A stretch of 64,000 nucleotides of DNA from Flavicella sediminum (GCF_006381105.1 NZ_VDET01000002.1:558001-622000), one strand, 5' to 3'; shown: positions 51,795 to 61,891, counted from the first letter of the stretch. The notes: generated by a model from the sequence alone, not told the origin. Translations and numbers: made by a program.

Positions 51795-54215
51795 TTAGAA
51801 TTTATAATTGTATCCAAGTCGTACGACCTGTGTTTCTTTGTAATCTGCACTTATATAACTAAAGTCTTCCGCAGTAATTTCTTTTTTCAGGACCATGGTA
51901 TTCAACAAATCAGAAACATTAAATACAATTTCACCTTTTCCTTTTTGAATGGTTTTCTTAAATCCTAAATCTATAGAAAAACGTTCTTGAACTTTTCCTT
52001 GTGGAATGATATCTGGTGCTAAATACACCGCTGAAATTTGTGCTTCTACCTGATTTGGCAAATGGAACATATTATTTAATTTCACATTTCCAGAAACAAT
52101 ATCCTGTGCCGCTGTCGTTACCGTTGTTTCTGACGGAAACAAGTTAACGACTGTAAAAGCATCAATTTTATTTTGATACATATTGGCATTTAAACTCATA
52201 GAATACAAAGGCGAAACTTTTTGAGAGAAAAGCAATTCAACTCCCGTGTTGTAGCTTTTATTGGCGTTATGATACACATTGTAAATAACAGAAGTTGTTG
52301 GCGTTTCAGCATCTCTTGCTGCAATTCTTGCAATGGTAGCATCTACAATTTTATGATAAGTTGCTGCATATACATAACCATTTAACCAGGTAGTTTTATA
52401 ACCTAATTCTAAAGCATTCGTAAATTGAGGTTCCAATTCAGGGTTTCCTACTTTTACCAATTCAACATCGTCGTATTTTGGAAAAATTCGAATATCCAAT
52501 TCCGTTGGTCTGTCTACTCTGCGGTTGTAAAAGAACGACACTTTGTTATTCTCATTAATTTTATAGGCCAAACGCATATTAGGAAAAGGCTCCGTATACT
52601 GGTATCCATTACTGGCATAGGTACTATGATTTTCATTTACCCAATAGGTTAAATCTACATATTCCACACGTACCCCTACTTCCGCTTCATACTTTTCATT
52701 TTCATACAAATAATTGGTATAAGCAGCCGGTATAATTTCTGTATAGGTCGCTTTACCTCCATCAGCTTGATCCACAAAAGCATCACCTGAATCTACAAAA
52801 AACTGCATGTCTGTAGGAATATTTCTTCGTCTAAATTTTAAACCTGTTTCAATTTTACCGAATTTTAAGGGCTTGGTATAATCCAAATTCACATCTACAA
52901 CATGCTCATCAGACAACAATTCAAAATGATTTTCACTTTTAACTAAATTGACATCTGTATTATTAAAAAAGTATTTTTCATCTTCTCTATGAAAGGTATA
53001 ATTTAAGCCAACATGTAACAGATGTCCAGCTTCTTTAAATTTATGTTCATAGTTGGCAGAAGCAATGGCCGTAATTTTTATTTCATCTTCTAAAAAATCC
53101 CACAAACGATTTCTTGTAGAAAAATCTTCGTTAAAGAAAGGCTCCTCACCGTTGTCAATAATATCTTCGAAACTATAAAATACAGAGGCTGTCAATAAAT
53201 CAGTTTTATTTACTTGCCAATCTAAACCCGTTTTAAACGTATACAAACCTGTATTTCTATTTCGTCTGGTTTGTCGGTGAACAATCTCCCCATCGTTATA
53301 CGTTCTGGTTACAAATTCATTTTTATTCAACGTCTCCTTGTACAAATAATCTCCTTGAAAAAAAGAATTCAATTTTCCTTTTCTATAATTCAACACTACA
53401 GAAGGATTTATTTTTGGTGTTTGCTTGTATTGCGCACCAACCCCAGGGTAATTTTCCTGACGTTCCCACAAAGCACCGGCACCAGCTACCAAACCTATTT
53501 TCCCATTAAAACCTTCTTGTTTATTTTTTTTGTAAATGATATTGATGATTCCTGCATTTCCACTGGCATCATATTTTGAAGTCGGACTGTTGATAATTTC
53601 AATTTTTTCAATTGCAGAAGCGGGTAAATTATCTAAACTTTTCTGACTACCAAAACCTGTCAAGGCCGTTTGTTTTCCATCTATCAAAATGGTTACTTTA
53701 TCACTTCCTCTCAACAATACTTTACCTTCCTGACTTGTAATTCCTGGTAAATTTTGCAAAGCTTGTAAAACAGAACCACCTGCCTGACTCACATTATCTT
53801 TTGTGGCAAAGGTTTTTTTATCCATTTTATTACTTACAGAATTCTTTTTCCCTGTAACCACAACTTCGTTTAAACTATTAGAAGTCTCAACTAAATTGAT
53901 ACTTGGCAAACTTAAATACGGACTGATAGACCCCACAAAAAGCTTTTGTGTTTTTGTATCATACCCTACAAAAGAAACCTCCAAACTATAGCTATTCGGT
54001 TTTACATCCACCAATACAAAACGTCCCTCGTCATCGGTTACCGTTCCTAATACAAAAGCTGAATTATCTGCTTTTTTTAATAACACATTTGCATACGGCA
54101 AAGGATGGTTGTTTTCTTGAACTATTCCTGAAATAGTTACTTTTTTGTTTTGTGCTACAACAAGTGCTGTAAAAAACAAACCACATAGCAATGCCAAGGC
54201 ATTTTTTTTATTCAT
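51795..54215 (-). CDS. TonB-dependent-type outer-membrane receptor with carboxypeptidase-like domain
   Basis: An 806-residue protein. Signal peptide (about 1-21, ending VVAQ). A CarboxypepD_reg sandwich follows (about 23-110: PLPYANVLLKKADNS, TVTDDEGRFVL), then a plug domain (GSVLQALQNLPGITS, LLRGSDKVTILIDGKQ, IEKIEIINSPTSKYDASG). A 22-strand-like barrel ends in VVRLGYNYKF with a C-terminal Phe. This is the 'outer membrane beta-barrel family 3' subtype, common in Bacteroidota, and the substrate is unknown. ATG 54215 is chosen for its signal peptide; the longer frame to 54290 would overlap polA and lacks one. Confidence 0.87.
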   Translation of the reverse strand: MNKKNALALLCGLFFTALVVAQNKKVTISGIVQENNHPLPYANVLLKKADNSAFVLGTVTDDEGRFVLVDVKPNSYSLEVSFVGYDTKTQKLFVGSISPYLSLPSINLVETSNSLNEVVVTGKKNSVSNKMDKKTFATKDNVSQAGGSVLQALQNLPGITSQEGKVLLRGSDKVTILIDGKQTALTGFGSQKSLDNLPASAIEKIEIINSPTSKYDASGNAGIINIIYKKNKQEGFNGKIGLVAGAGALWERQENYPGVGAQYKQTPKINPSVVLNYRKGKLNSFFQGDYLYKETLNKNEFVTRTYNDGEIVHRQTRRNRNTGLYTFKTGLDWQVNKTDLLTASVFYSFEDIIDNGEEPFFNEDFSTRNRLWDFLEDEIKITAIASANYEHKFKEAGHLLHVGLNYTFHREDEKYFFNNTDVNLVKSENHFELLSDEHVVDVNLDYTKPLKFGKIETGLKFRRRNIPTDMQFFVDSGDAFVDQADGGKATYTEIIPAAYTNYLYENEKYEAEVGVRVEYVDLTYWVNENHSTYASNGYQYTEPFPNMRLAYKINENNKVSFFYNRRVDRPTELDIRIFPKYDDVELVKVGNPELEPQFTNALELGYKTTWLNGYVYAATYHKIVDATIARIAARDAETPTTSVIYNVYHNANKSYNTGVELLFSQKVSPLYSMSLNANMYQNKIDAFTVVNLFPSETTVTTAAQDIVSGNVKLNNMFHLPNQVEAQISAVYLAPDIIPQGKVQERFSIDLGFKKTIQKGKGEIVFNVSDLLNTMVLKKEITAEDFSYISADYKETQVVRLGYNYKF

Positions 54216-54246
54216 AATGATTTCCTTAAAATATATGTATCCCTTA

Positions 54247-57054
54247 TTAATGTGCTTGCAACCAATTGTCTCCTTGCCCCATTTCAACATCTAAAGGAAC
54301 AGACATGGTGTACGCATTTTCCATTTCCTTTTTAATGATCGGTTTTAGTAACTCAATTTCATCTTTGTGCATATCAAATACCAATTCATCATGTACCTGT
54401 AACAACATTTTGGATTTGTAAGTTCCTGCATCCATTGTTTTTTGAATATTGATCATGGCGATTTTAATAATATCTGCCGCGCTTCCTTGAATAGGTGCAT
54501 TTACCGCATTTCGTTCATCACCAGAACGTACCATTCCGTTTTGCGAATTGATATTTTTCAAATAACGTCTTCTTCCTAAAATTGTTTCCACATAGCCATT
54601 GTCTCTAGCAAAATCCACTTGTTTGGCCATATATGCCTTTAAGGTTGGATAGGTTTCGTAATAAGCAGCAATTAAATCTTTGGCCTCTTTTCTTGTCATT
54701 CCAGTTTGGTCTGCCAAAGTAAACGCCCCTTGACCGTATAAAATCCCAAAATTTACTGCTTTTGCATTGCTACGTTGCGCTCTTGTCACTTCTTCTAAAG
54801 GAATATTAAAAACTTTAGCGGCCGTTGTAGCGTGAATATCTTGTCCGTCTTTAAAAGCCTGAATCATATTTTCTTCTTCACTTAAAGCCGCAATGATACG
54901 CAACTCTATTTGAGAATAATCCGCAGCAAATAAAACATACTCTTCATTTCTAGGCACAAAAGCTTCACGGACTTGTTTTCCTCTTTCCGTTCTAATTGGA
55001 ATATTTTGAAGATTTGGGTTGTTAGAACTCAGCCTACCTGTAGCAGCCACTGTTTGTCCGTAGGTTGTATGAATTCTTTTGGTTTTTGGATTTACTTCAT
55101 TTGGCAAAGCATCTATATAGGTACTTTTTAATTTTACCAAACCTCTCCATTCTTGAATCTCTCTAACAATTTCGTGCTCACTCGCCAATTTCGACAAGAC
55201 ATCTTCATTGGTAGCGTATTGACCTGTTTTTGTTTTCTTTGGTTTTTCAACCAATTTCATTTTTTCAAACAATACAATCCCCAATTGCTTTGGAGAAGCC
55301 AAATTAAAATCTTCACCCGCTTGTGAATAGATACTCATTTCCAACTCCTGAATATCTTTCGTAATTATTTCAGAAAGCTCAGCTAAATAAACGGTATTTA
55401 AATTAATTCCTTCAATTTCCATTTTGGCCAAAACCTTCAATAATGGAATTTCTATTTCTGTAAATAGCTTGGTCAAATTATTCGCTTCCAATTCTTTTTG
55501 AAACACTTCTTTTAATTGAAAAGCAATATCCACTTCTTCCACAGCAAAAGCTGCTTGATTTTCAATAGCCACTTGATCAAAAGCTACTAAATTTCTTCCT
55601 TTTCCTACAATCGATTCTCTTGAAATTGTTTGGTAATTCAAATAGGTCTCCGATAATACATTTAAATGGTGACGCATGTCTGGATTTAATAAATAATGGG
55701 CCAATTGTGTATCAAACAATTCTCCTTTTACCAATACACCAAACTGCCCTAAAACTTTACTATCACGTTTTAAATTATGTCCAATTTTCTCTATGGAAGG
55801 CTCTTCGAAAAAAGCTTTAAAATCGTTTAATATATGTTCATCAGTCAAAGCCACATAATAGCCTTTACCTTTTTCATATGAAAAAGAAATTCCGATAATC
55901 ACCAATTCCGCAGCATCCGTTTCCAAACCAAAACAAACAGAATTTTGCTTCAATAAATTTTGAAGTAATAATTTTCTTGCGATGGCAGAATTTACGTATT
56001 GATATACATGATTTGTATTTTCAACAGTAAGAAAACCTGTCACTACTTTTTCTTCTTCCACCAAAGGGCTGGCAAACAAATCTAACTGTGAAGTCTCATT
56101 TGCTGTATTGGCAACTGGTGTTTCTGTCTTTTTTTCTTCAGTAGCAGGCGCTACATTTTGTGTTTCTGTAGTTTTAAATAATTTATTGACCGTTTCTAAA
56201 GAGCGTCTAAATTCTAATTCTTGAAAAACATCATTTACCTTTTGAAAATCTGGCGCACAAAGTAAATAATCTTCCGCATTAAAAGTAACTGGACAATCCA
56301 ACATAATTGTAGCCAGTTGTTTCGACAATAATCCTAATTCTTTATTCGCCTCAACCTTTTCTTTCATTTTTCCTTTCAACTCATGTGTATTGGCCAATAA
56401 GCCCTCCATACTACCGTAAGCTTTCAAGAATTTTTTTGCCGTTTTATCTCCTACTCCAGGTAATCCCGGAATATTATCCACAGCATCTCCCATCATTCCT
56501 AAATAATCAATGACTTGAAGCGGGTCTTCTATTTCAAATTTTTCTTTAACTTTTTCAACATCCCAAATTTCAATACCATTCCCCATTCTTGCAGGTCGGT
56601 ACATAAAAATATTTTCAGAAACCAATTGGGCGTAATCCTTATCTGGCGTTACCATATATACTTGGTAGCCTTCTTTCTCTGCTTGCTTAGACAAAGTTCC
56701 AATTAAATCATCAGCCTCAATTCCTTCTCTTTCTACAATTGGAATATTCATGGCCTTCAATATTTCATGAATATAGGGCACGGCAATTTTTATAGCCTCT
56801 GGTGTTTCTTGTCGATTGGCTTTGTATTCAGGAAATGCATCCCTTCGCACATCTGACCCTCCTTTATCAAAAGCAACAGCTAGCAAATCAGGTTTTTCAC
56901 GACGAATTACATCTAACAAAGAATTGGTAAATCCTAATATGGCTGAAGTATCCATACCTTTTGAATTAATTCGTGGATTTTTAATTAACGCATAATAACC
57001 TCTAAAGATCAATGCAAATGCATCTAATAAAAATACCCGTTTTTGAACTGCCAT
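54247..57054 (-). CDS. polA: DNA polymerase I, with degraded 3'-5' exonuclease site
   Basis: A 935-residue PolA with three domains. The 5' nuclease (1-290) has Asp11, AFDKGG, EADDLIG (113-119), TPDKD (136-140) and GDAVDNIPG. The polymerase part (about 560-935) is intact: ATGRLSSNNPNLQNIP, ADYSQIELR and QVHDELVFD. In the 3'-5' exonuclease domain (about 340-520), the D355-x-E357 motif of E. coli reads FGLETD (Asp replaced by Gly376, Glu378 kept). Asp424 is kept (NLKRD, Asp431), but Tyr497 is Phe503 and Asp501 is Glu507. Proofreading may be weak or absent. It is upstream of the receptor gene, 31 nt apart. Confidence 0.96.
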   Translation of the reverse strand: MAVQKRVFLLDAFALIFRGYYALIKNPRINSKGMDTSAILGFTNSLLDVIRREKPDLLAVAFDKGGSDVRRDAFPEYKANRQETPEAIKIAVPYIHEILKAMNIPIVEREGIEADDLIGTLSKQAEKEGYQVYMVTPDKDYAQLVSENIFMYRPARMGNGIEIWDVEKVKEKFEIEDPLQVIDYLGMMGDAVDNIPGLPGVGDKTAKKFLKAYGSMEGLLANTHELKGKMKEKVEANKELGLLSKQLATIMLDCPVTFNAEDYLLCAPDFQKVNDVFQELEFRRSLETVNKLFKTTETQNVAPATEEKKTETPVANTANETSQLDLFASPLVEEEKVVTGFLTVENTNHVYQYVNSAIARKLLLQNLLKQNSVCFGLETDAAELVIIGISFSYEKGKGYYVALTDEHILNDFKAFFEEPSIEKIGHNLKRDSKVLGQFGVLVKGELFDTQLAHYLLNPDMRHHLNVLSETYLNYQTISRESIVGKGRNLVAFDQVAIENQAAFAVEEVDIAFQLKEVFQKELEANNLTKLFTEIEIPLLKVLAKMEIEGINLNTVYLAELSEIITKDIQELEMSIYSQAGEDFNLASPKQLGIVLFEKMKLVEKPKKTKTGQYATNEDVLSKLASEHEIVREIQEWRGLVKLKSTYIDALPNEVNPKTKRIHTTYGQTVAATGRLSSNNPNLQNIPIRTERGKQVREAFVPRNEEYVLFAADYSQIELRIIAALSEEENMIQAFKDGQDIHATTAAKVFNIPLEEVTRAQRSNAKAVNFGILYGQGAFTLADQTGMTRKEAKDLIAAYYETYPTLKAYMAKQVDFARDNGYVETILGRRRYLKNINSQNGMVRSGDERNAVNAPIQGSAADIIKIAMINIQKTMDAGTYKSKMLLQVHDELVFDMHKDEIELLKPIIKKEMENAYTMSVPLDVEMGQGDNWLQAH

Positions 57055-57276
57055 AAAGTGTTGTTTAAATAAGAATGTAAATGTACTGAAAAGCCACCCA
57101 ATTTAAAAAAGTTTCTGTTTAAGACCATTGTCTATTTTACGCACGCAAACAAGCAAATTTACACTTTGATAAAATTATTTTCATAAATAACATAAATACA
57201 GTATATTGCAAGAGGTCTCGCGTGTTTTTCACAAAGACTTACAACCAAAATCAATGAAATAGAAAGCTTACGAATT

Positions 57277-57573
57277 ATGACAAAATTTGGAGAACTTATT
57301 AACTTAGACATTCCTGTATTAATTGACTTTTATTTTGAATGGGACAAAACCGGTAACAATCCGCATGATGTGCTACGCCATGTTGTAGCTGCCTTAGGAG
57401 ACAAAGCAAAAGTTATAAAAATTGACATAGAAAAAAATGAAGTTCTTGCCGATGCCTTGAAAGTAAAAGCAAATCCAACCTTTATTATTTACAAAGGAGG
57501 CACTATGAAATGGCGCCAGTCTGGAGAAATGGATGCAAACACACTGATCAGCCTGGTAGAGCAATACGCTTAA
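57277..57573 (+). CDS. Thioredoxin-fold protein lacking all cysteines
   Basis: A 98-residue thioredoxin-fold protein: IPVLIDFYFEWDKTGN where a WCxxC motif would stand, KVIKIDIEKNEVLADALKVKANPTFIIYKGG with the cis-Pro in NPTF, and the C-terminal helix. The protein has no cysteine at all, so it cannot act as a dithiol oxidoreductase and is probably a binding module or chaperone-like protein. It is transcribed alone, divergent from polA across 222 nt, and its stop overlaps the convergent deacetylase gene by 4 nt. Confidence 0.8.
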   Translation: MTKFGELINLDIPVLIDFYFEWDKTGNNPHDVLRHVVAALGDKAKVIKIDIEKNEVLADALKVKANPTFIIYKGGTMKWRQSGEMDANTLISLVEQYA

Positions 57574-58214
57574 ATATTCAATTTTTTAAATACAAAACCT
57601 TCTTTTGAAAAATGTGCTAAAACTTTAGGCAGTGCATATTTCATATTTTCTGCTGCTTTTACACTGTCGTGAAAAACCACAATAGAACCATCTTCTACAT
57701 TTTTTAAAACATTAGAAAAACATTCTTTTGCACTTGTGTTCGTATCAAAGTCAGCACTTAATACATCCCACATAACAATTTTATAGCCCAACTTTCGCAA
57801 GTATTTAGACTGCGAGCATTTTATCTTTCCATAAGGTGGTCGCATTATTTTTGGCGAATAGCCTAATTTCACTTCAAGAAGTTTTTCAGTGGCAAGCACA
57901 TTTTCTTTATAGACAGACAAATTTTCCTTCCAGCCTTTTACATGTTGAAAAGTATGATTTCCTACCTGATGTCCTGCCGAAACAATGGCCTCAAAAACAT
58001 CTGGATGTTTTTCTATATTATTACCTATGCAAAAAAAAGTAGCTTTTGCATTAAATTCCCTTAACTCGTTGAGAACCCATTCCGTAATTTCAGGAATGGG
58101 TCCATCATCAAAAGTTAAATAGATCGTTTTTTGATCTGTTTTAGGAATTGCCCAAATATAATTCTTCAATAATTTTTGGAACCATTTTGGAATTTTTATG
58201 AAAAATGAATTCAA
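57570..58214 (-). CDS. Polysaccharide deacetylase (NodB/CE4 family)
   Basis: A 214-residue CE4 enzyme. Motif 1 is TFDDGP (about 33-38; catalytic base and metal Asp), motif 2 is GHQVGNHTFQH (about 81-91; HxxxH metal ligands), motif 3 is RPPYGK (about 125-130), motif 4 is MWDVLSADFD, and motif 5 is VVFHDS near 180. A zinc-dependent amidase removes acetyl groups from N-acetylglucosamine in peptidoglycan or another glycan. No signal peptide is evident, so location is uncertain. It is 12 nt downstream of the DUF2723 gene on the same strand. Confidence 0.92.
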   Translation of the reverse strand: MNSFFIKIPKWFQKLLKNYIWAIPKTDQKTIYLTFDDGPIPEITEWVLNELREFNAKATFFCIGNNIEKHPDVFEAIVSAGHQVGNHTFQHVKGWKENLSVYKENVLATEKLLEVKLGYSPKIMRPPYGKIKCSQSKYLRKLGYKIVMWDVLSADFDTNTSAKECFSNVLKNVEDGSIVVFHDSVKAAENMKYALPKVLAHFSKEGFVFKKLNI

Positions 58215-58226
58215 TAGTTTTTTGTA

Positions 58227-61200
58227 TTATTCACCCAATAAATGTTCGTAAAGCTTCATATGTTCTATAAATTGAACTTTTATTGTTTGCGCATAATCAC
58301 CCTCTTTTTCATAGCGATCTACATCTCTCAACACACTACGATACATATTCAAGTTACGTTCAATTTCATCGAAAATACCGTCTAAATAAAACTCATCAAA
58401 CAAAGCATAATACTGTAAATTTTCTTGAAAAACTTCTATCAACATATTAGAAATTAGGCGTGCTTTAGCTGTTTTTCCTAATCTGTAATAATAATCTGGA
58501 TAGCCCAAACAAATTCCATAATGTCCATATTCACGTATCGGCATTTTATCCAAGCTTAAATCTAATATTTCTTCAGCTCTAACAGAATCTCCTTCTTTTA
58601 ACAAAGCATCTGCCAAGCGCATCATATTGTTTCTAAATGAAATAGAATTTTTTCTAGACTCTACATCTAAATAAACATTATAAGTATCTACTTCACTCCA
58701 ATCCCAATTTTTAACAGTGGCATACATGGCATCCGTATCTACACGACCCATTTCAAACATACTACCATTATTTTCAGTTTTAATAGGCACAAATTTATAC
58801 GCCAAACCATCCAACTGCAAATAGTCTTTCAACCAAATATATTCTTCAGCAGCATGTGCACCTCCTGTAAAATACAAAGCTTGCTTCCAATTGTTATTCG
58901 CCAATATATCCAACATCAAGATTCTATTTTTCGTCAAACCTTGTTCATCAACATCAATATCAATAAAAGGAACAATAGAAGCTGAATCTTTTTCAGCAAC
59001 AATTCCATTTGCCAACACAGCTTGTTTGTCTACCGTTAAACGAATTTTATTGGTAGGATAGAATTTTTCTTTGTGACCATTATCTGTTTCAAAATAAGTT
59101 CTCTCATCATCAGAAGCAATCCACGTCATGAAGTTTTTAATATCCCAACGTGCTTTTGACTGTGGATAATGATAAGCCACATCCAAAGTACCATGCTTGT
59201 ATTGATCATGTGTTAACTGTGAAGGTATAGGAGCCGCATCATAAGTTTTACGCTTCATTTGATCAATATACCAGTCGGTAGCAAAAAGACTACTGTTGAC
59301 CAATTTAATATCGGTTCTATAATTCTCAACCTCTTGCATATACCAAAGCGGAAAAGTATCATTATCACCAATGGTAAACATTATGGCGTTTTCCTGACAA
59401 GAATCTAAATAAGCTTTGGCATTAAAATGTGCACTATAACGTCCAGATCTATCATGATCATCCCAGTTTTCAGAAGCCATTAATGCAGGAACTGCAAAAA
59501 AGCTAATTACCGTAACAGCAATAGACACTGTCTTAGGACTCATAAATGCTTTTAAATAATCATACAGCGCATACACTCCGAATCCGATCCAAATAGCAAA
59601 CACATAAAACGAACCTACCACAGCATAATCACGTTCTCTAGGCTCAAAAGGTTTTGGATTGGTATAGAAAATAATAGCCAAACCTGTAAACGCAAAGAAT
59701 AGCAACAAGGTATAAAAATTGTTTTGATCTTTTTTAAGTTGATAAATCAATCCGATTAACCCTAAAATAAGAGGGAAAAAGAAATAGGTGTTTCTTCCCT
59801 TATTCTTTTCTACATCTTGCGGTAAATTGGTTTGAGGTCCTAAGCGCATTTCATCAATAAAATCAATTCCGCTCAACCAATTCCCATTCAATAAATCTAA
59901 ATTTCCTTGTACATCATTCTGTCTACCCACAAAATTCCACATCAAATAACGACCGTACATATACCCAAATTGGTAGGTCATCATAAAATAAATATTCTTT
60001 GAAAAGCTTGGTCTTTCTTTGCTTTTTGGATCAATTCCTGCAATAGCTTTGTAATTTTCTATAGCAGCAGGATTTGTCATACGCGGTATAAAACCTTTGT
60101 GTTCATCCGTATAAACAGGGCTCGAATTTTTGTAATTATTTACAATAACATACTTTCCTGCTTTTTCATCCTTTTCATATTTTGGCTTATCGTCCTTGTA
60201 CACATTTTCACCAGAAGCATCTTTTTTCTGCTGTCTGTTAAACGTGATGGAGTAGTAGGTATCGTAAAAAACATTGGCATCCCCATATTGTTCACGATTG
60301 TAATAGGCTAATAATTCACGTGCACTTGAAGGATTATTTTCATTAATCGTCGTATTTGTATTTGATCGAATTGGCAACATTAACCAACAAGAAAAACCGA
60401 TCATGATAAACAACACCGACAAGGTTAAGGTATTTGCCAAGAACTGTTTCTTTTTTCGAGTATACTTCAAACCAAAATAAAAGACAGCGGCCAAAACCAA
60501 ACCTGCAATTACACTTCCTGAATTAAACGGCATTCCTACAGAATTCACAAAAAACAATTCGGAAGCACTAAAGAATTTCAAAGTAAACGGAAATAAAAAT
60601 TTAAACACAAAAGCCAAGACCAAAATAGCCACCACATTAGCAATTACAAATTGCTTTGGGTTCAGATTTTTATAATTCTTATAGATATAAACAAATACAA
60701 TAGAAGGAATAACCAACAACGATAGAATATGCACCCCAAATGAAAGTCCAACCACAAAACTAATCAGCAACAACCATTTGTTCCCTCTAGGCTCATTCAT
60801 TTCGTTTTCCCATTTTAAGGCCAACCAAAACAGTAAAGCCATTAAAAAAGAAGACATAGCATATACCTCAGCTTCTACAGCACTAAACCAAAAACTATCA
60901 GAAAACGTATACGCCAAAGAACCAACCAGTCCACTTCCTAATATAGCAATTGCCTTGTTATCTGTTAGTTCTCCTGACTTCAAAGCCAATTTTTTCGACA
61001 AATTCGTTACAGTCCAAAACATAAACAAAATAGTAAATGCACTTGCCAAACCAGACATAAAATTCACCATTTTGGCAACCTCCGTCAATTCCGATGTAAA
61101 CATTGCGAAAAAGGCACCTAGCATTTGGAACAAAGGAGCTCCAGGTGGATGCCCTACTTCCAATTTCACAGAAGTGGCAATATACTCTCCACAATCCCAA

Positions 61201-61304
61201 TAACTAACTGTAGGTTCTAGCGTTAAAGTGTAGGTAAGCAATGCAACGGCAAAAACTACCCAACCTAAAATAATATTTAATTTCTTATAATTTGTCAAAA
61301 ACAT
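58227..61304 (-). CDS. DUF2723 family large membrane protein
   Basis: A 1025-residue protein. The DUF2723 domain at the N-terminus has SYWDCGEYIATSVKLEVGHPPGAPLF (about 33-58, given for the DCGE and HPPGxP motifs), typical of GT-C-like enzymes that use an acidic loop. About 11-13 membrane helices fill residues 10-350 and 510-620, and a long soluble C-terminal part (about 620-1025) with TPR-like helices follows. It is probably a glycosyltransferase-like protein of the inner membrane, with unknown donor. It precedes the deacetylase gene by 12 nt. Confidence 0.87.
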   Translation of the reverse strand: MFLTNYKKLNIILGWVVFAVALLTYTLTLEPTVSYWDCGEYIATSVKLEVGHPPGAPLFQMLGAFFAMFTSELTEVAKMVNFMSGLASAFTILFMFWTVTNLSKKLALKSGELTDNKAIAILGSGLVGSLAYTFSDSFWFSAVEAEVYAMSSFLMALLFWLALKWENEMNEPRGNKWLLLISFVVGLSFGVHILSLLVIPSIVFVYIYKNYKNLNPKQFVIANVVAILVLAFVFKFLFPFTLKFFSASELFFVNSVGMPFNSGSVIAGLVLAAVFYFGLKYTRKKKQFLANTLTLSVLFIMIGFSCWLMLPIRSNTNTTINENNPSSARELLAYYNREQYGDANVFYDTYYSITFNRQQKKDASGENVYKDDKPKYEKDEKAGKYVIVNNYKNSSPVYTDEHKGFIPRMTNPAAIENYKAIAGIDPKSKERPSFSKNIYFMMTYQFGYMYGRYLMWNFVGRQNDVQGNLDLLNGNWLSGIDFIDEMRLGPQTNLPQDVEKNKGRNTYFFFPLILGLIGLIYQLKKDQNNFYTLLLFFAFTGLAIIFYTNPKPFEPRERDYAVVGSFYVFAIWIGFGVYALYDYLKAFMSPKTVSIAVTVISFFAVPALMASENWDDHDRSGRYSAHFNAKAYLDSCQENAIMFTIGDNDTFPLWYMQEVENYRTDIKLVNSSLFATDWYIDQMKRKTYDAAPIPSQLTHDQYKHGTLDVAYHYPQSKARWDIKNFMTWIASDDERTYFETDNGHKEKFYPTNKIRLTVDKQAVLANGIVAEKDSASIVPFIDIDVDEQGLTKNRILMLDILANNNWKQALYFTGGAHAAEEYIWLKDYLQLDGLAYKFVPIKTENNGSMFEMGRVDTDAMYATVKNWDWSEVDTYNVYLDVESRKNSISFRNNMMRLADALLKEGDSVRAEEILDLSLDKMPIREYGHYGICLGYPDYYYRLGKTAKARLISNMLIEVFQENLQYYALFDEFYLDGIFDEIERNLNMYRSVLRDVDRYEKEGDYAQTIKVQFIEHMKLYEHLLGE

Positions 61305-61532
61305 AGGGCTCTTTATAAAATGCGCATGCGAATTTAATAATTAAAAATGAATAAAAATTAGAAACACACGCGATAGACCTCATTTTGATTTCTTTTTTAG
61401 AATCTTTAACAGATAAATTTCAAATTGACTCGTTTCCAAGTTCATTTCCAAATTTCCTCAAATTTTTTATTCTGTCTAAAATTCTGTGAATCAACCACAC
61501 AAGAAAAAATATTAAAAAAAAATCAAAAAACG

Positions 61533-61563
61533 TTTGCAAGATTGAAAGTTTAGCTTAAATTTG
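61533..61563 (+). promoter_or_regulatory. Promoter of tRNA-Gln
   Basis: TTTG at 61533-61536 and TAAATTTG at 61556-61563, separated by 19 nt, match the Bacteroidota -33/-7 pair in both sequence and spacing. Transcription would start near 61570, 11 nt before the tRNA. The rest of 61305-61580 shows nothing else. Confidence 0.75.
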
Positions 61564-61580
61564 CACCCGCAATAAGCAAT

Positions 61581-61651
61581 TGACCCATGGTGTAATGGTA
61601 GCACTCCGGTTTTTGGTATCGTCAGTCAAGGTTCGAGTCCTTGTGGGTCAA
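61581..61651 (+). tRNA. tRNA-Gln (anticodon TTG)
   Basis: Seven-base acceptor stem TGACCCA/TGGGTCA, D stem GTG/CAC, T stem CAAGG/CCTTG with TTCGAGT loop, and a seven-base anticodon loop TTTTGGT with TTG at 61613-61615. The anticodon stem has one mismatch at its top. No CCA is encoded. It reads CAA/CAG for glutamine. Own promoter upstream and terminator downstream. Confidence 0.95.
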
Positions 61652-61666
61652 CAAAAGCAATTTGTA

Positions 61667-61697
61667 AAAAAGCTAATCTTTCTGAGATTAGCTTTTT
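61667..61697 (+). terminator. Terminator after tRNA-Gln
   Basis: A 13-bp perfect stem AAAAAGCTAATCT / AGATTAGCTTTTT with loop TTCTG, then a T run. It lies 15 nt after the tRNA. Confidence 0.88.
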
Positions 61698-61746
61698 TTT
61701 GTTTTACGAAACTCCGCTAACTTTTTTAAAAAAACTATTTAAAAAC

Positions 61747-61780
61747 AACAAAGAGCTACACTTTCGTGTAACTCTTTGTT
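61747..61780 (-). terminator. Terminator after tRNA-Asn
   Basis: An inverted repeat with arms AACAAAGAG-C-TACAC and GTGTA-A-CTCTTTGTT (one internal mismatch) and a four-base loop. On the minus strand it is followed by a T-rich run. It begins 3 nt after the 3' end of tRNA-Asn. Confidence 0.75.
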
Positions 61781-61783
61781 TTG

Positions 61784-61857
61784 CTCCCCCTCTTGGGCTC
61801 GAACCAAGGACCCTCTGATTAACAGTCAGATGCTCTAACCAACTGAGCTAAGGAGGA
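61784..61857 (-). tRNA. tRNA-Asn (anticodon GTT)
   Basis: On the minus strand: acceptor TCCTCCT pairing with AGGGGGA (one T-G pair), D arm with GTTGGTTAGAGC, anticodon stem TCTGA/TCAGA with loop CTGTTAA, hence anticodon GTT, and T stem CTTGG/CCAAG with TTCGAGC loop. Discriminator G, no encoded CCA. It reads AAC/AAU and is convergent to tRNA-Gln. Confidence 0.95.
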
Positions 61858-61891
61858 ATTTAATCCAGCAAAAATTTTCGTTTTGCGAGTG

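Noticed and set aside
61305-61580. Small RNA or gene between the DUF2723 gene and tRNA-Gln
   Set aside because: Only the tRNA promoter is visible; there is no terminator-bounded structure or coding frame.
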